Assembly: GCA_964551735.1 (NCBI GenBank)
Contig: CAZKEF010000019.1
Span: 1-64,000 of the forward strand
Origin: DAOUAT01 sp964551735
Lineage (GTDB): Bacteria > Chloroflexota > Anaerolineae > CG2-30-64-16
Length of the DNA: 64,000 bases
Reading direction: 5' to 3'
The position numbers and the translations under genes are program-made. The notes beneath the pieces are model-generated. The model was not told the origin of the DNA and did not search any database. It saw only the letters and a program-made list of their open reading frames with translations. Numbering within the stretch: the stretch's first letter is position 1; the number at the start of each line of letters is the position of its first letter. Of the stretch, positions 1-9,038 are shown piece after piece.

Positions 1-1
1 T

Positions 2-3000
2 GACCCGGCCGCGCCGAACTGCAACCGCACCTTCGCCAGCCTGGCTCCCGGCGCCAGCCAGACCTTCACCTGCACCGTGACCAACGTGACGGCCGACTTC
101 ACCAACGTCGCCACCGCCACCGGCACGCCGCCCGTCGGCCCCAACGTCACCGACACCGATGACGCCGTGGTAGACGTGGTCGGGCCCTCCATCCTGGTGA
201 ACAAAACGCCTGACCTGCAGCAGCTTCTGCCCGGCGGCACAGCCACCTTCACCATCACCGTCACCAACACCGGCGATGTGACCCTGACCAACGTCACTGT
301 CAGTGACCCGCTGGCGCCGAACTGCAACCGCACCTTCACCAGCCTGGCCCCCGGCGCCAGCCAGACCTTCACCTGCACCGTGACCAACGTGACGGCCGAC
401 TTCACCAACGTCGCCACCGCCACCGGCACGCCGCCGACCGGGCCAAACGTCTCCGACACCGATGACGCCGTGGTGGATGTCATCAACCCGGCCATCCTGG
501 TGAACAAGACGCCCGACACCCAACAGGTGCCGAGCGGCGGCACGGCCACCTTCACCATCGTCGTCACCAACACCGGCGATGTGACCCTGACGAACGTCAC
601 CGTCAGTGACCCGGCCGCGCCGAACTGCAACCGCACCTTCACCAGCCTGGCTCCCGGCGCCAGCCAGACCTTCACCTGCACCGTGGCGAACGTGACGGCC
701 GACTTCACCAACGTCGTCACCGTCACCGGCACGCCGCCCGTCGGCCCCAACGTCACCGACAGCGACGACGCCGTGGTGGATGTCATCAACCCGGCGATCC
801 TGGTGAACAAGACGCCCGACCTGCAACAGATCGTCTCCGGCGGCACGGCCACCTTCACCATCGTCGTCACCAACACCGGCGATGTGACCCTGACGAACGT
901 CACCGTCAGTGACCCGGCCGCGCCGAACTGCAACCGCACCTTCGCCAGCCTGGCTCCCGGCGCCAGCCAGACCTTCACCTGCACTGTGACCAACGTCACC
1001 AACGACTTCACCAACATCGTCACCGCCACCGGCACGCCGCCCGTCGGCCCCAACGTCACCGACAGCGACGACGCCGTGGTGGATGTCATCAACCCGGCCA
1101 TCCTGGTGAACAAGACGCCCGACACCCAACAGGTGCCGAGCGGCGGCACGGCCACCTTCACCATCGTCGTCACCAACACCGGCGATGTGACCCTGACGAA
1201 CGTCACCGTCAGTGACCCGGCCGCGCCGAACTGCAACCGCACCTTCACCAGCCTGGCTCCCGGCGCCAGCCAGACCTTCACCTGCACCGTGACCAACGTG
1301 ACGGCCGACTTCACCAACGTCGCCACCGCCACCGGCACGCCGCCCGTCGGCCCCAACGTGACCGACAGCGACGACGCCGTGGTGGATGTCATCAACCCGG
1401 CGATCCTGGTGAACAAGACGCCCGACACCCAACAGGTGCCGAGCGGCGGCACGGCCACCTTCACCATCACCGTCACCAACACCGGCGATGTGACCCTGAC
1501 GAACGTCACTGTCAGTGACCCGCTGGCGCCGAACTGCAACCGCACCTTCGCCAGCCTGGCCCCCGGCGCCAGCCAGACCTTCACCTGCACCGTGACCAAC
1601 GTGACGGCCGACTTCACCAACGTCGCCACCGTCACCGGCACGCCGCCCGTCGGCCCCAACGTCACCGACACCGATGACGCCGTGGTGGATGTCATCAACC
1701 CAGGCATCCTGGTGAACAAGACACCTGACCTGCAACAGGTACTCTCCGGCGGCACGGCCACCTTCACCATCACCGTCACCAACACCGGCGATGTGACCCT
1801 GACGAACGTGACCGTCAGTGACCCACTGGCGCCGAACTGCAACCGCACCTTCGCCAGCCTGGCTCCCGGCGCCAGCCAGACCTTCACCTGCACCGTGACC
1901 AACGTGACGGCCGACTTCACCAACATCGCCACCGCTACCGGCACGCCGCCCGTCGGCCCCAACGTCACCGACACCGATGACGCCGTGGTAGACGTGGTCG
2001 GGCCCTCCATCCTGGTGAACAAAACGCCTGACCTGCAGCAGCTTCTGCCCGGCGGCACAGCCACCTTCACCATCACCGTCACCAACACCGGCGATGTGAC
2101 CCTGACGAACGTGACCGTCAGTGACCCGGCCGCGCCCGCATGCAACCGCACCTTCACCAGCCTGGCCCCCGGCGCCAGCCAGACTTACACCTGCACCGTG
2201 ACCAACGTGACGGCCGACTTCACCAACGTCGCCACCGCCACCGGCACGCCGCCGACCGGGCCAAACGTCTCCGACACCGATGACGCCGTGGTGGATGTCA
2301 TCAACCCGGCCATCCTGGTGAACAAGACGCCCGACACCCAACAGGTGCCGAGCGGCGGCACGGCCACCTTCACCATCACCGTCACCAACACCGGCGACGT
2401 GACCCTGACGAACGTCACCGTCACTGACCCGGCCGCGCCGAACTGCAACCGCACCTTCGCCAGCCTGGCTCCCGGCGCCAGCCAGACCTTCACCTGCACC
2501 GTGACCAACGTGACGGCCGACTTCACCAACATCGTTACCGTCACTGGTACGCCGCCCGTCGGCCCGAACGTCACCGACACCGATGACGCCGTGGTGGATG
2601 TCATCAACCCAGGCATCCTGGTGAACAAGACACCTGACCTGCAACAGGTACTCTCCGGCGGCACGGCCACCTTCACCATCACCGTCACCAACACCGGCGA
2701 TGTGACCCTGACGAACGTCACTGTCAGTGACCCGCTGGCGCCGAACTGCAACCGCACCTTCGCCAGCCTGGCCCCCGGCGCCAGCCAGACCTTCACCTGC
2801 ACCGTGGCCAACGTGACGGCCGGCTTCACCAACATCGCCACCGCCACCGGCACGCCGCCGACCGGGCCAAACGTCTCCGACGATGATACTGCGGTTGTAC
2901 AGCTTACCGGCGTGTGTGACTGTCCGCCCGATGTCTATGAGCCGGACGACTCGCGCATCCCGGACCCCCTTTGGCCGGAGAAGGGCCAGGCCAAGCCGTT

Positions 3001-4369
3001 GCCGATGGATGGCAGCAGCCAGAACCACACCTTCCACGTCTCGTCCGATGTGGACTGGTTCAGGCTTGACGGACTAAAGCCGGGCGCGCTGTACACCGTC
3101 GCAACCTCGAACCTGGTGGGCGGCGCGGATACGTACATGATCCTGCAGGACAAGGATGGCAACCTGGTCAAAGCCAATGACGATATTGACACGACCCGCT
3201 GCCTCACCGATCCGCAGTACTGCGCATCGATCATCTCCTGGACGCCCACGTACGTCGGACCTTACTACCTGGTGGTGCGTACGTTGACTTACCCACCGCA
3301 GGAGTACCCGGTCTGCCCGTGCCCAGGCTACACCATCCGAGGCAAGAGCAACCAGGTCTACCTGCCGATCATCATCGGCCCGCCGGCTACGCCGCCGACC
3401 CCGACGCCGACACCAGTTCCGACGGAAACGGTTATCCCTGGTATGGGTGAACCGAAGGGCGTTGCGGTCGATCCGACCACACATCGGGTCTATGTCACCG
3501 ATAAGGCCGGAGGCCGGCTCCTGCTGATCGACGGCCTGACGCTGCAAATCGTCAGCTCGGTCAAGGTCGGCTCCGAGCCATGGGGCGTGGCGGTCAACAC
3601 GAAGACGCACAAGGTTTACGTCGCCAACTACCAAAGCGGCAACATGTTTGTCCTCGATGGCGAAACCTTAGCGATCTTGAAGACCCTGTGGCTCGGGCCT
3701 GAGCCCACGTTCGTGAAGATCAATGAGGAGACGAACCGGGTCTTTGTCGTCACGCGCGGCAACTCCAACCTGGTAATTATCAACGGCGAAACAGACGAGA
3801 TCGCCAGTATCGCCGCCACAGGCGTGTACGGAGCCTGGGGCCTGGCCGTGAATCCCAACACCAATCGCGCCTATGTCTCAGGCCGCGACTCCGGCGAGAT
3901 CGCCGTGTTCGATGGCACTTCAGGCTGGACGCGGATTCAACTCATCAAGACGAAAGCCAAGGACAGCTTCGGCGAGGACGTTGGCTGTAGCCCCTACAGC
4001 ATGGAAATCAACCCGAATAACAACCGCCTGTACGTGGCCTGCGCCACGGGCCCCTCAGTTGACCGCATCCTGGTCTACGAGGCCGGCGGCAATCTGAGCG
4101 AAAAACCCATCAGCATCGGTCTGCCCCACGGCGGCGGTGACGGCGGTGGTGGCGTGACGGTGAGTTCCGCGACCAACACTGTTTTCATCACAAACAGCTG
4201 GGATAACAGCGTGACAGTGCTCACCGACGGCTACGCGGTCGTCACACATAAACCCGTGATCGGTAACAACCCGTTCGGCGTGGGAGTGGATCCCGGCACC
4301 GGCCTGGTCTTCGTGGGCAACCGCTGGAGTCACGATATCTTCGTGTTCAAAGACCCAACGGCGCCCTGA
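2..4369 (+). CDS. Large secreted repeat protein with C-terminal beta-propeller, 5' end outside window
   Basis: The reading frame is already open at base 2, so the true start and any signal peptide lie upstream. The visible part begins inside one repeat and then has nine full 101-residue repeats (ILVNKTPD...GTATFTITVTNTGDVTLTNV), which look like the DUF11/CARDB-type beta-sandwich repeats of bacterial surface proteins. After them come a PPC-like domain (YEPDDS, about 2935-3350), the motif VYLPIIIGPP (3356-3385), a short Pro/Thr linker, and a YVTN/NHL-type beta-propeller to the end (repeated GVAVDPTTHRVYVTD-like blades). The protein is probably extracellular or cell-wall associated and serves adhesion or envelope architecture. 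The substrate is unknown. The next gene downstream has the same PPC, VYLPIII and propeller tail, so the two are architectural paralogues. Confidence 0.85.
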   Translation, partial: DPAAPNCNRTFASLAPGASQTFTCTVTNVTADFTNVATATGTPPVGPNVTDTDDAVVDVVGPSILVNKTPDLQQLLPGGTATFTITVTNTGDVTLTNVTVSDPLAPNCNRTFTSLAPGASQTFTCTVTNVTADFTNVATATGTPPTGPNVSDTDDAVVDVINPAILVNKTPDTQQVPSGGTATFTIVVTNTGDVTLTNVTVSDPAAPNCNRTFTSLAPGASQTFTCTVANVTADFTNVVTVTGTPPVGPNVTDSDDAVVDVINPAILVNKTPDLQQIVSGGTATFTIVVTNTGDVTLTNVTVSDPAAPNCNRTFASLAPGASQTFTCTVTNVTNDFTNIVTATGTPPVGPNVTDSDDAVVDVINPAILVNKTPDTQQVPSGGTATFTIVVTNTGDVTLTNVTVSDPAAPNCNRTFTSLAPGASQTFTCTVTNVTADFTNVATATGTPPVGPNVTDSDDAVVDVINPAILVNKTPDTQQVPSGGTATFTITVTNTGDVTLTNVTVSDPLAPNCNRTFASLAPGASQTFTCTVTNVTADFTNVATVTGTPPVGPNVTDTDDAVVDVINPGILVNKTPDLQQVLSGGTATFTITVTNTGDVTLTNVTVSDPLAPNCNRTFASLAPGASQTFTCTVTNVTADFTNIATATGTPPVGPNVTDTDDAVVDVVGPSILVNKTPDLQQLLPGGTATFTITVTNTGDVTLTNVTVSDPAAPACNRTFTSLAPGASQTYTCTVTNVTADFTNVATATGTPPTGPNVSDTDDAVVDVINPAILVNKTPDTQQVPSGGTATFTITVTNTGDVTLTNVTVTDPAAPNCNRTFASLAPGASQTFTCTVTNVTADFTNIVTVTGTPPVGPNVTDTDDAVVDVINPGILVNKTPDLQQVLSGGTATFTITVTNTGDVTLTNVTVSDPLAPNCNRTFASLAPGASQTFTCTVANVTAGFTNIATATGTPPTGPNVSDDDTAVVQLTGVCDCPPDVYEPDDSRIPDPLWPEKGQAKPLPMDGSSQNHTFHVSSDVDWFRLDGLKPGALYTVATSNLVGGADTYMILQDKDGNLVKANDDIDTTRCLTDPQYCASIISWTPTYVGPYYLVVRTLTYPPQEYPVCPCPGYTIRGKSNQVYLPIIIGPPATPPTPTPTPVPTETVIPGMGEPKGVAVDPTTHRVYVTDKAGGRLLLIDGLTLQIVSSVKVGSEPWGVAVNTKTHKVYVANYQSGNMFVLDGETLAILKTLWLGPEPTFVKINEETNRVFVVTRGNSNLVIINGETDEIASIAATGVYGAWGLAVNPNTNRAYVSGRDSGEIAVFDGTSGWTRIQLIKTKAKDSFGEDVGCSPYSMEINPNNNRLYVACATGPSVDRILVYEAGGNLSEKPISIGLPHGGGDGGGGVTVSSATNTVFITNSWDNSVTVLTDGYAVVTHKPVIGNNPFGVGVDPGTGLVFVGNRWSHDIFVFKDPTAP
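191..2917 (+). repeat. Nine tandem 303-bp coding repeats
   Basis: Nine units of exactly 303 bp (101 codons) follow one another without indels, each starting at the codons for ILVNKTPD; the 3' two-thirds of a tenth unit precede them. Units fall into subtypes by the residues after LQQ/TQQ (LLPGG, VPSGG, IVSGG, VLSGG). Unit 1 and unit 7 share a long near-identical stretch 1818 bp apart (six units), including the unusual gtagacgtggtcgggccctc segment at about 170 and 1988. This points to recent block duplication or gene conversion. Confidence 0.95.
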
Positions 4370-4429
4370 GCTGGCAGGCTGACCGCCATGTAGCACCGGG
4401 CGGGGTCCCTGCTGGCCTCGCCCAATCAC

Positions 4430-4459
4430 CTGCGGGGGAGTGTAGACACTCCCCCGCAG
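4430..4459 (+). terminator. Perfect GC-rich hairpin after the repeat protein gene
   Basis: Arms ctgcgggggagtgt and acactcccccgcag form a perfect 14-bp inverted repeat around a 2-base centre, 60 bp after the stop at 4369. There is no T-run directly after it, so it could be a terminator of the non-canonical kind or an mRNA 3'-end stabiliser. Confidence 0.6.
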
Positions 4460-4505
4460 CGCGTCCTGCGCTAGGCGTAACCTTGATCCTTTTGTGACGT
4501 CATCA

Positions 4506-4548
4506 TTGACAGCAAGACAGATTGACGGTTTCTCTAATAGAATAACAT
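4506..4548 (+). promoter_or_regulatory. Possible promoter region of the 4568 gene
   Basis: This AT-rich stretch between the hairpin and the next gene carries two direct copies of ATTGAC 16 bp apart (TTGACA at 4506, TTGACG at 4522) and TAACAT at 4543. TTGACG with TAACAT has only a 15-bp spacer, so the promoter call is weak. The repeated TTGAC box could instead be a regulator site. Confidence 0.3.
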
Positions 4549-4567
4549 TAACTGTGAGGAGGGCGTA

Positions 4568-7500
4568 ATGATGCGTTCATCTTGGGCCCGATTGGGCCTG
4601 GCTACCGGGCTCGCCATCTTGCTCACGGCCGGCATCCTGGGCATGATCGCTGCTGCGCCGTTGGGCATCGAATTCGACCTAGCTCCGGTGCCGCCACGCA
4701 GCATCATCCCTGGCATGGCAGAGACGTTCACCTGGACGATCTCCGGTGGCACACCTGACCGGGTCGAGTTTTACGTCAAAGACCCAGATGGCCATATCGT
4801 GGATGCCAGCACCTACCCCACCACCACAGGCTTGTCTGTTACGCGTTACTACACCGTACCGAGCGATGCACCGCTGGGCCTGTACTGGAGTGAGGTGCAG
4901 TTTTTCCGGCTAGAAGGCGGTAAGCTGACCGCGGGCGGCTCATTCTGTGTATCAGAGCGGGGGAACCTGCACGTCTTCAAATTCGATGACTTCAACGGCA
5001 ATGGTGTGCTCGACAGCGGCGAAGGGCCGGTGGCTGGTGTCGCCATCGAGCTGATGCCCGTACCCGGCTCGCTATGCCCCAGCGATGCCGCGCGGCAATG
5101 GACCGCTGCGGATGGCACAGTGCTCTGGAATGACATTGCCATCGGCAGCTATGTGATCTCTGAGACCGTGCCGGCCGGCCGCGAACCTACGCTTCCCATC
5201 AGCCATACGGTGGAGGTCACGATCAACGCCACGACTTATGTCACCTTTGCCAACCGCATCCCGCCCAGCAGTGTGCAAGGTCGAGTCTGGTACGATGTGG
5301 ATGGCGATAACACCATAGACCCCGGCGAAACCGGATTGCCTGATATCTCAGTGTACCTTTACCAGGATCTGGATGCTGACGGCGCCCGAGACGTTGGCGA
5401 ACCGAAAGTGCATGAGACGGCCAGTGGCCCGGATGGTACATATCTCTTCGAGCTGGTTCATGCAGGCGACTACGTAGCGGTAGCCGACACCGCCGATCCC
5501 GACCTGCCCGCCGGCCTGGGGCCTGTGGGAAGCGCGGAGAAACCGGTAACGGGCCTGGGATCAGGAGAGACCCGCACGGTAAACTTCGGCTTCGATGACA
5601 CCGGCGTCATCGGCGGCCGGGTCTGGCATGACGCCAACGGCAACGGTCTGATCGACCCGGGTGAGGCGCCATTGCCTGGCATCGCTGTCTGCCTCGTCCA
5701 CGATCTCGATGCGGATGGCACGATTGACCTGACCGATCCGTTACTGGGTTGTCAGGACAGCGACACCACCGGCAGCTACAGCTTCCGCGGCCTGCCCGGC
5801 GGCAGCTACATCGCGGACGTGGTCGAGGCCGACCCCAACCTGCCCGCCGGCTTCGTGCGCACCACCCTTGACCCGGTCAGCGTCACGCTGGCGCCTGGCG
5901 AGAACCTGACGATCAACTTCGGCTTCCGCCAGCCGCCCACGCCCACGCCGACGTTTACGCCGACGTTTACGCCGACACCAACGCCGACGTTTACGCCGAC
6001 ACCAACTGCGACATCCACCAGCACCCCTACATCGACGCCCACCTCAACGCCGACCGAGACGCCACTACCGGCTTACGGCTGCATCATCGGCAAGAAGATA
6101 GACGATCTGCATGTTGGTCTACCCGGTTGGACCATTCACGCCCGCCCGCGCGATGCCGAAAGCCCTCTGCTGACGCAGGTGACCAGCGGCAGCGGTGACT
6201 TCTCCTTTGCCGGGCTAGACGCCGGGTGGTGGACCGTATGGGAGGAAATGCAGCCCGGTTGGGCCCCTGTAAGCGCAGCTAGCTTCGATGTGGAGGTGCC
6301 GGACACACCGCCGTGCGTGGAGGTGCGCTTCAAAAACCGCCAGGCATGCGCCGAGGATCCTTACGAACAGGATGACACGGTCACTGCCGCAAAGACGATC
6401 GTGCCAGATGGCATGCCGCAAAAGCGCACGCTGGAGCCGCCATCCGATCCCGACTGGGTAGCGTTCGATGCCATCGCCGGCTGGCGCTACACGCTGCGCA
6501 CCGATCGCCTGTTCGGCAGCACCGACACCACCTTAACGCTGTATGACCGAGACGGTGTTACGGAATTGGCGCACAGCGACGATATCGTCATCGGGGTAGA
6601 CCTGCGCTCACAGATCGTGTGGGAGGCGCCTGCGACCGGTCGCTACTTTGCTTTGGTGAAAGATTTCTACCAGGACGGCTCCCGCGGTTGCCTGGCGTAC
6701 GATTTGATTCTGACCGTAGAGGGCAGTGCTCGCGTTTACCTGCCGATCATCATCGGGCCCCCGCCTGCGCCCACGCCCACGCCTACGCCCACAGTCACCA
6801 ATACACCGACGATCACACCGACGCCGAGCATCACGCCGACGCCGACACGTACGTTCACCCCTTCACCTACGCGCACGCCCGTGCCTACCCTGCCTACCAT
6901 CGTGATCCCAGGCCTGAACCATCCCAAGGGCATCGGCGTGAACCGGACCACCCATGAGTTGTGGGTGGCCAGCCGCGAAAACGATGTTGTCTACCGGGTA
7001 AACGCGCTGACCGGCACGATGACCGGCAGTGTGCCGGTGGGCGACGAGCCGTTTGGCGTTGCTGTGAACAACGTTACCAAGAAGGTCTACGTCGCCAATT
7101 TCCGCAGCAATAACATGACGGTGATCAACGCAACAACGGGCGCGGTCATCAAGACCATCTCCTTCACGCCGCACGGCGAGCCGACCTACGTAGAGATCAA
7201 CGAAAGCACCAACCGCATTTACGTTCCCCTGCACCAAGGTGGCCGGCTGGCGGTGATCGACGGCGCCACCGACACACTGATCGCTCTGCCGGACGGGGGC
7301 GCAGGCGCGTTCGGCGTGGCAGTTGACCCGCTGCTGAACCGTGTCTACGTGTCGTGCCGCGATTCGCGGTGGATCCAGGTCATCGACGGGGCCACCAATA
7401 GCACCCTGTGGGGACAGCGGACAGACCTGTCAGGGGTCCCCTTCGCGCTGGGCATTGACCCCGCGCTGAATCGGCTCTACGTGTCCTATGCGCCTGACCC

Positions 7501-7819
7501 CGACCTGGATAATCCACGCCAGGTGCTGGTCTACCGCATCCCGGACACCGGGCCCTCGCTGCTCGCTGCAGTCGCCGTGCGCCCCGGCGGGCCGGATGGT
7601 GGCGGCGGCGTCGCGGCTAACCCCGCGACCCATCACGTGTTCGTGACAAACAGCCAGGAGAACTCGGTCACTGTTTTCGACGGCGTCAGCCTGATAGTGC
7701 TGGACACCGTAATCGTCGGGAAAGATCCACAGTCGGTGGCCATCGACCCAGGACTGAGCTATGCGTTTGTAGGCAACCGCGTAAGCGACACCGTGACCGG
7801 CATCCCGGACGGATACTAA
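4568..7819 (+). CDS. Secreted SdrD-B/PPC/beta-propeller surface protein
   Basis: 1083 residues. The start ATG follows gaggagggc at good SD spacing, and an N-terminal hydrophobic signal segment covers roughly residues 8-29. Domains in order: a region of unknown fold to about 130; a first collagen-B-like module (about 132-230); two SdrD B-like modules with Ca-binding-style DxDxDG loops (about 236-345 and 347-455); a Thr/Pro linker (about 457-501); a SpaA-like module (about 505-590); a PPC-like domain (YEQDD, about 595-718); VYLPIIIGPP (from 723); a second Pro/Thr linker; and a YVTN/NHL-type propeller (about 777-1083). It is probably displayed on the cell surface. The PPC-VYLPIII-linker-propeller tail matches the gene just upstream, suggesting duplication of an architectural cassette. 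The ligand is unknown. Confidence 0.85.
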   Translation: MMRSSWARLGLATGLAILLTAGILGMIAAAPLGIEFDLAPVPPRSIIPGMAETFTWTISGGTPDRVEFYVKDPDGHIVDASTYPTTTGLSVTRYYTVPSDAPLGLYWSEVQFFRLEGGKLTAGGSFCVSERGNLHVFKFDDFNGNGVLDSGEGPVAGVAIELMPVPGSLCPSDAARQWTAADGTVLWNDIAIGSYVISETVPAGREPTLPISHTVEVTINATTYVTFANRIPPSSVQGRVWYDVDGDNTIDPGETGLPDISVYLYQDLDADGARDVGEPKVHETASGPDGTYLFELVHAGDYVAVADTADPDLPAGLGPVGSAEKPVTGLGSGETRTVNFGFDDTGVIGGRVWHDANGNGLIDPGEAPLPGIAVCLVHDLDADGTIDLTDPLLGCQDSDTTGSYSFRGLPGGSYIADVVEADPNLPAGFVRTTLDPVSVTLAPGENLTINFGFRQPPTPTPTFTPTFTPTPTPTFTPTPTATSTSTPTSTPTSTPTETPLPAYGCIIGKKIDDLHVGLPGWTIHARPRDAESPLLTQVTSGSGDFSFAGLDAGWWTVWEEMQPGWAPVSAASFDVEVPDTPPCVEVRFKNRQACAEDPYEQDDTVTAAKTIVPDGMPQKRTLEPPSDPDWVAFDAIAGWRYTLRTDRLFGSTDTTLTLYDRDGVTELAHSDDIVIGVDLRSQIVWEAPATGRYFALVKDFYQDGSRGCLAYDLILTVEGSARVYLPIIIGPPPAPTPTPTPTVTNTPTITPTPSITPTPTRTFTPSPTRTPVPTLPTIVIPGLNHPKGIGVNRTTHELWVASRENDVVYRVNALTGTMTGSVPVGDEPFGVAVNNVTKKVYVANFRSNNMTVINATTGAVIKTISFTPHGEPTYVEINESTNRIYVPLHQGGRLAVIDGATDTLIALPDGGAGAFGVAVDPLLNRVYVSCRDSRWIQVIDGATNSTLWGQRTDLSGVPFALGIDPALNRLYVSYAPDPDLDNPRQVLVYRIPDTGPSLLAAVAVRPGGPDGGGGVAANPATHHVFVTNSQENSVTVFDGVSLIVLDTVIVGKDPQSVAIDPGLSYAFVGNRVSDTVTGIPDGY

Positions 7820-7913
7820 CGCGATCGGATAAGGCTGATGCTGGCGAAATGAGTGATACGACAAAAGGTCTCGCACGGCCTCGAGCCTTAAATTGACCAA
7901 AGATCGATGCGCA

Positions 7914-7960
7914 GCGCGCCGGGTTTTGTGCTACAATAGGGACGCACGCACCCGGCGCGC
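7914..7960 (+). promoter_or_regulatory. Extended -10 promoter flanked by an 11-bp inverted repeat
   Basis: TGCTACAAT at 7929-7937 is an extended -10 (TGnTACAAT) with no clear -35. Perfect 11-bp inverted arms, GCGCGCCGGGT (7914-7924) and ACCCGGCGCGC (7950-7960), bracket it. The arms could be an operator, or a hairpin that forms only when transcription starts upstream. The rest of the gap 7820-8005 shows only a weak imperfect hairpin near 7864-7889. Confidence 0.55.
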
Positions 7961-8005
7961 GTCGTTTTGAGGTGCGCCGGCATCGCCGCCACAAGGAGGT
8001 GTCCC

Positions 8006-8242
8006 ATGAAGCGACACGGCATCGCAAGTTGGCCCGGAAGGCTCGCGCGTTGGCTGTTCGGCGCGCCGTTCCAAAAGCTGCCGCCCCAATACGGCAGCAC
8101 CGTCCCCCCGGATCTGCAAAGGTTTGAAGCCGAAGCGGCTGAGGTGAATCGTAAAGGACTTGGGCAGGTCGCTACACAGGTGCCGGCGCATCATGCCACC
8201 ACCCGGCCCGTGCGGGTTGATGAGGCGTTAGAAAGACAATAA
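8006..8242 (+). CDS. Small conserved-looking protein of unknown function
   Basis: 78 residues. I chose the ATG at 8006 because aaggaggt lies just upstream at ideal spacing; the longer frame opening at 7967 would start ahead of this SD. The protein is basic at its N-terminus (MKRHGIASWPGRLARWLFG), has no clear membrane segment and no motif I recognise. It is transcribed from the extended -10 promoter about 70 bp upstream. The next gene, a membrane protein, begins 7 bp after its stop, so the two are probably co-expressed. Function unknown. Confidence 0.7.
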   Translation: MKRHGIASWPGRLARWLFGAPFQKLPPQYGSTVPPDLQRFEAEAAEVNRKGLGQVATQVPAHHATTRPVRVDEALERQ

Positions 8243-8249
8243 ACCACGC

Positions 8250-9011
8250 ATGATAGACTTGAAAGCGCCGCTGCCCTGGCTGTTGGGCAGCCTCCTGCTC
8301 GCCGTGATTGCAACCAACCTGGCCTGGTTGGCAACGCGCTGGACGGCCCGCCGGCGGATCGCTGCTGTGCTCCCTGCCTTGGGCTGGCTAGCCGTATCGC
8401 TGTTCTACCTGTTGCCGCCGGCGGTTGCCTGGCAGCGCGGCGCACTTTCGCTCTACTGGCTGGGCATCGCTGAGATTGACTGGGTGGCCAGCCTGACGGC
8501 CGGTGCGCCTCTCGTTGCACTTATGGGGGCCATGCTGGTGTTCGGCTGGCTGGTCTACCGGCGCTCACTGCCGAATGGCAGATCGACCGAGCCACGCACC
8601 GCTCACGCGGCCTTGGCTCTGCGCGGGGTGGTTGATGCGGCGCTGTTGCAGTGGCACTGGGCCTTCTACCGAACGCTGGCTATCGGCGCGCTGGCTTCGG
8701 GCGCCGCGCCGATAGGGTTGAGCAAGGAGTCCATGTACTGGGGTACGTGGCTGTCGGCAGGGGCTGCGGCCGCGGAGTGGGCGCTGAACCCCTATGCGCG
8801 TGCGGCCCTGCGACGAGAAGGCAGCCGTGAGGCCGCGTTACGGCAGGCTGTCCTGGCCCTGGGAACGGCCGCGCTCTTCCTGCTGACCCGCAACTTCTAC
8901 CTGGGGTTGATCCTACACCTAGCCGTCGAGACCCTGATCGCCGGCTGGTTCCCGCTGCCGATGTCCACCACAACAAAGCCCCAGTATTCTGGCACGAATA
9001 CTGGGGCGTGA
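8250..9011 (+). CDS. Polytopic membrane protein of unknown family
   Basis: 253 residues, with about five to six hydrophobic segments visible (for example LLGSLLLAVIATNLAWLA near the N-terminus, VLPALGWLAVSLFYLLPPAVAW, APLVALMGAMLVFGWLVY, and ALFLLTRNFYLGLILHLAVE near the C-terminus). The final segment has an LHLAVE pattern loosely like CPBP-type intramembrane proteases, but the EExxxR and other motifs of that family are missing, so I make no functional call. It starts 7 bp after the small gene at 8006 with no strong SD of its own, which suggests translational coupling. The last 30 bases of the gene form a perfect hairpin that also serves the converging gene. Confidence 0.7.
   Translation: MIDLKAPLPWLLGSLLLAVIATNLAWLATRWTARRRIAAVLPALGWLAVSLFYLLPPAVAWQRGALSLYWLGIAEIDWVASLTAGAPLVALMGAMLVFGWLVYRRSLPNGRSTEPRTAHAALALRGVVDAALLQWHWAFYRTLAIGALASGAAPIGLSKESMYWGTWLSAGAAAAEWALNPYARAALRREGSREAALRQAVLALGTAALFLLTRNFYLGLILHLAVETLIAGWFPLPMSTTTKPQYSGTNTGA
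8978..9007 (-). terminator. Intrinsic terminator of the 9039-9329 gene, inside the end of the converging gene
   Basis: Arms gccccagtattc and gaatactggggc make a perfect 12-bp stem with a 6-base loop. Read on the minus strand the stem is followed by ctttgttgtgg, a T-rich tail. It lies within the last codons of the + strand gene ending at 9011, so coding sequence and terminator share these bases. Confidence 0.7.
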
Positions 9012-9038
9012 TGGACAAAACGTCGGGATCTGAGTGCT

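Noticed and set aside
2185..2853. 222-residue open frame on the minus strand inside the repeat region
   Set aside because: It is the antisense of the tandem repeats; its own periodicity is that of the repeats and no start signal precedes it.
191..2917. Possible CRISPR array or other direct-repeat system
   Set aside because: The units are 303 bp, in frame and coding, with no unique spacers.
8250..9011. CPBP/CAAX-type intramembrane protease call
   Set aside because: Only a loose similarity in the last helix; the EExxxR and other required motifs are missing.
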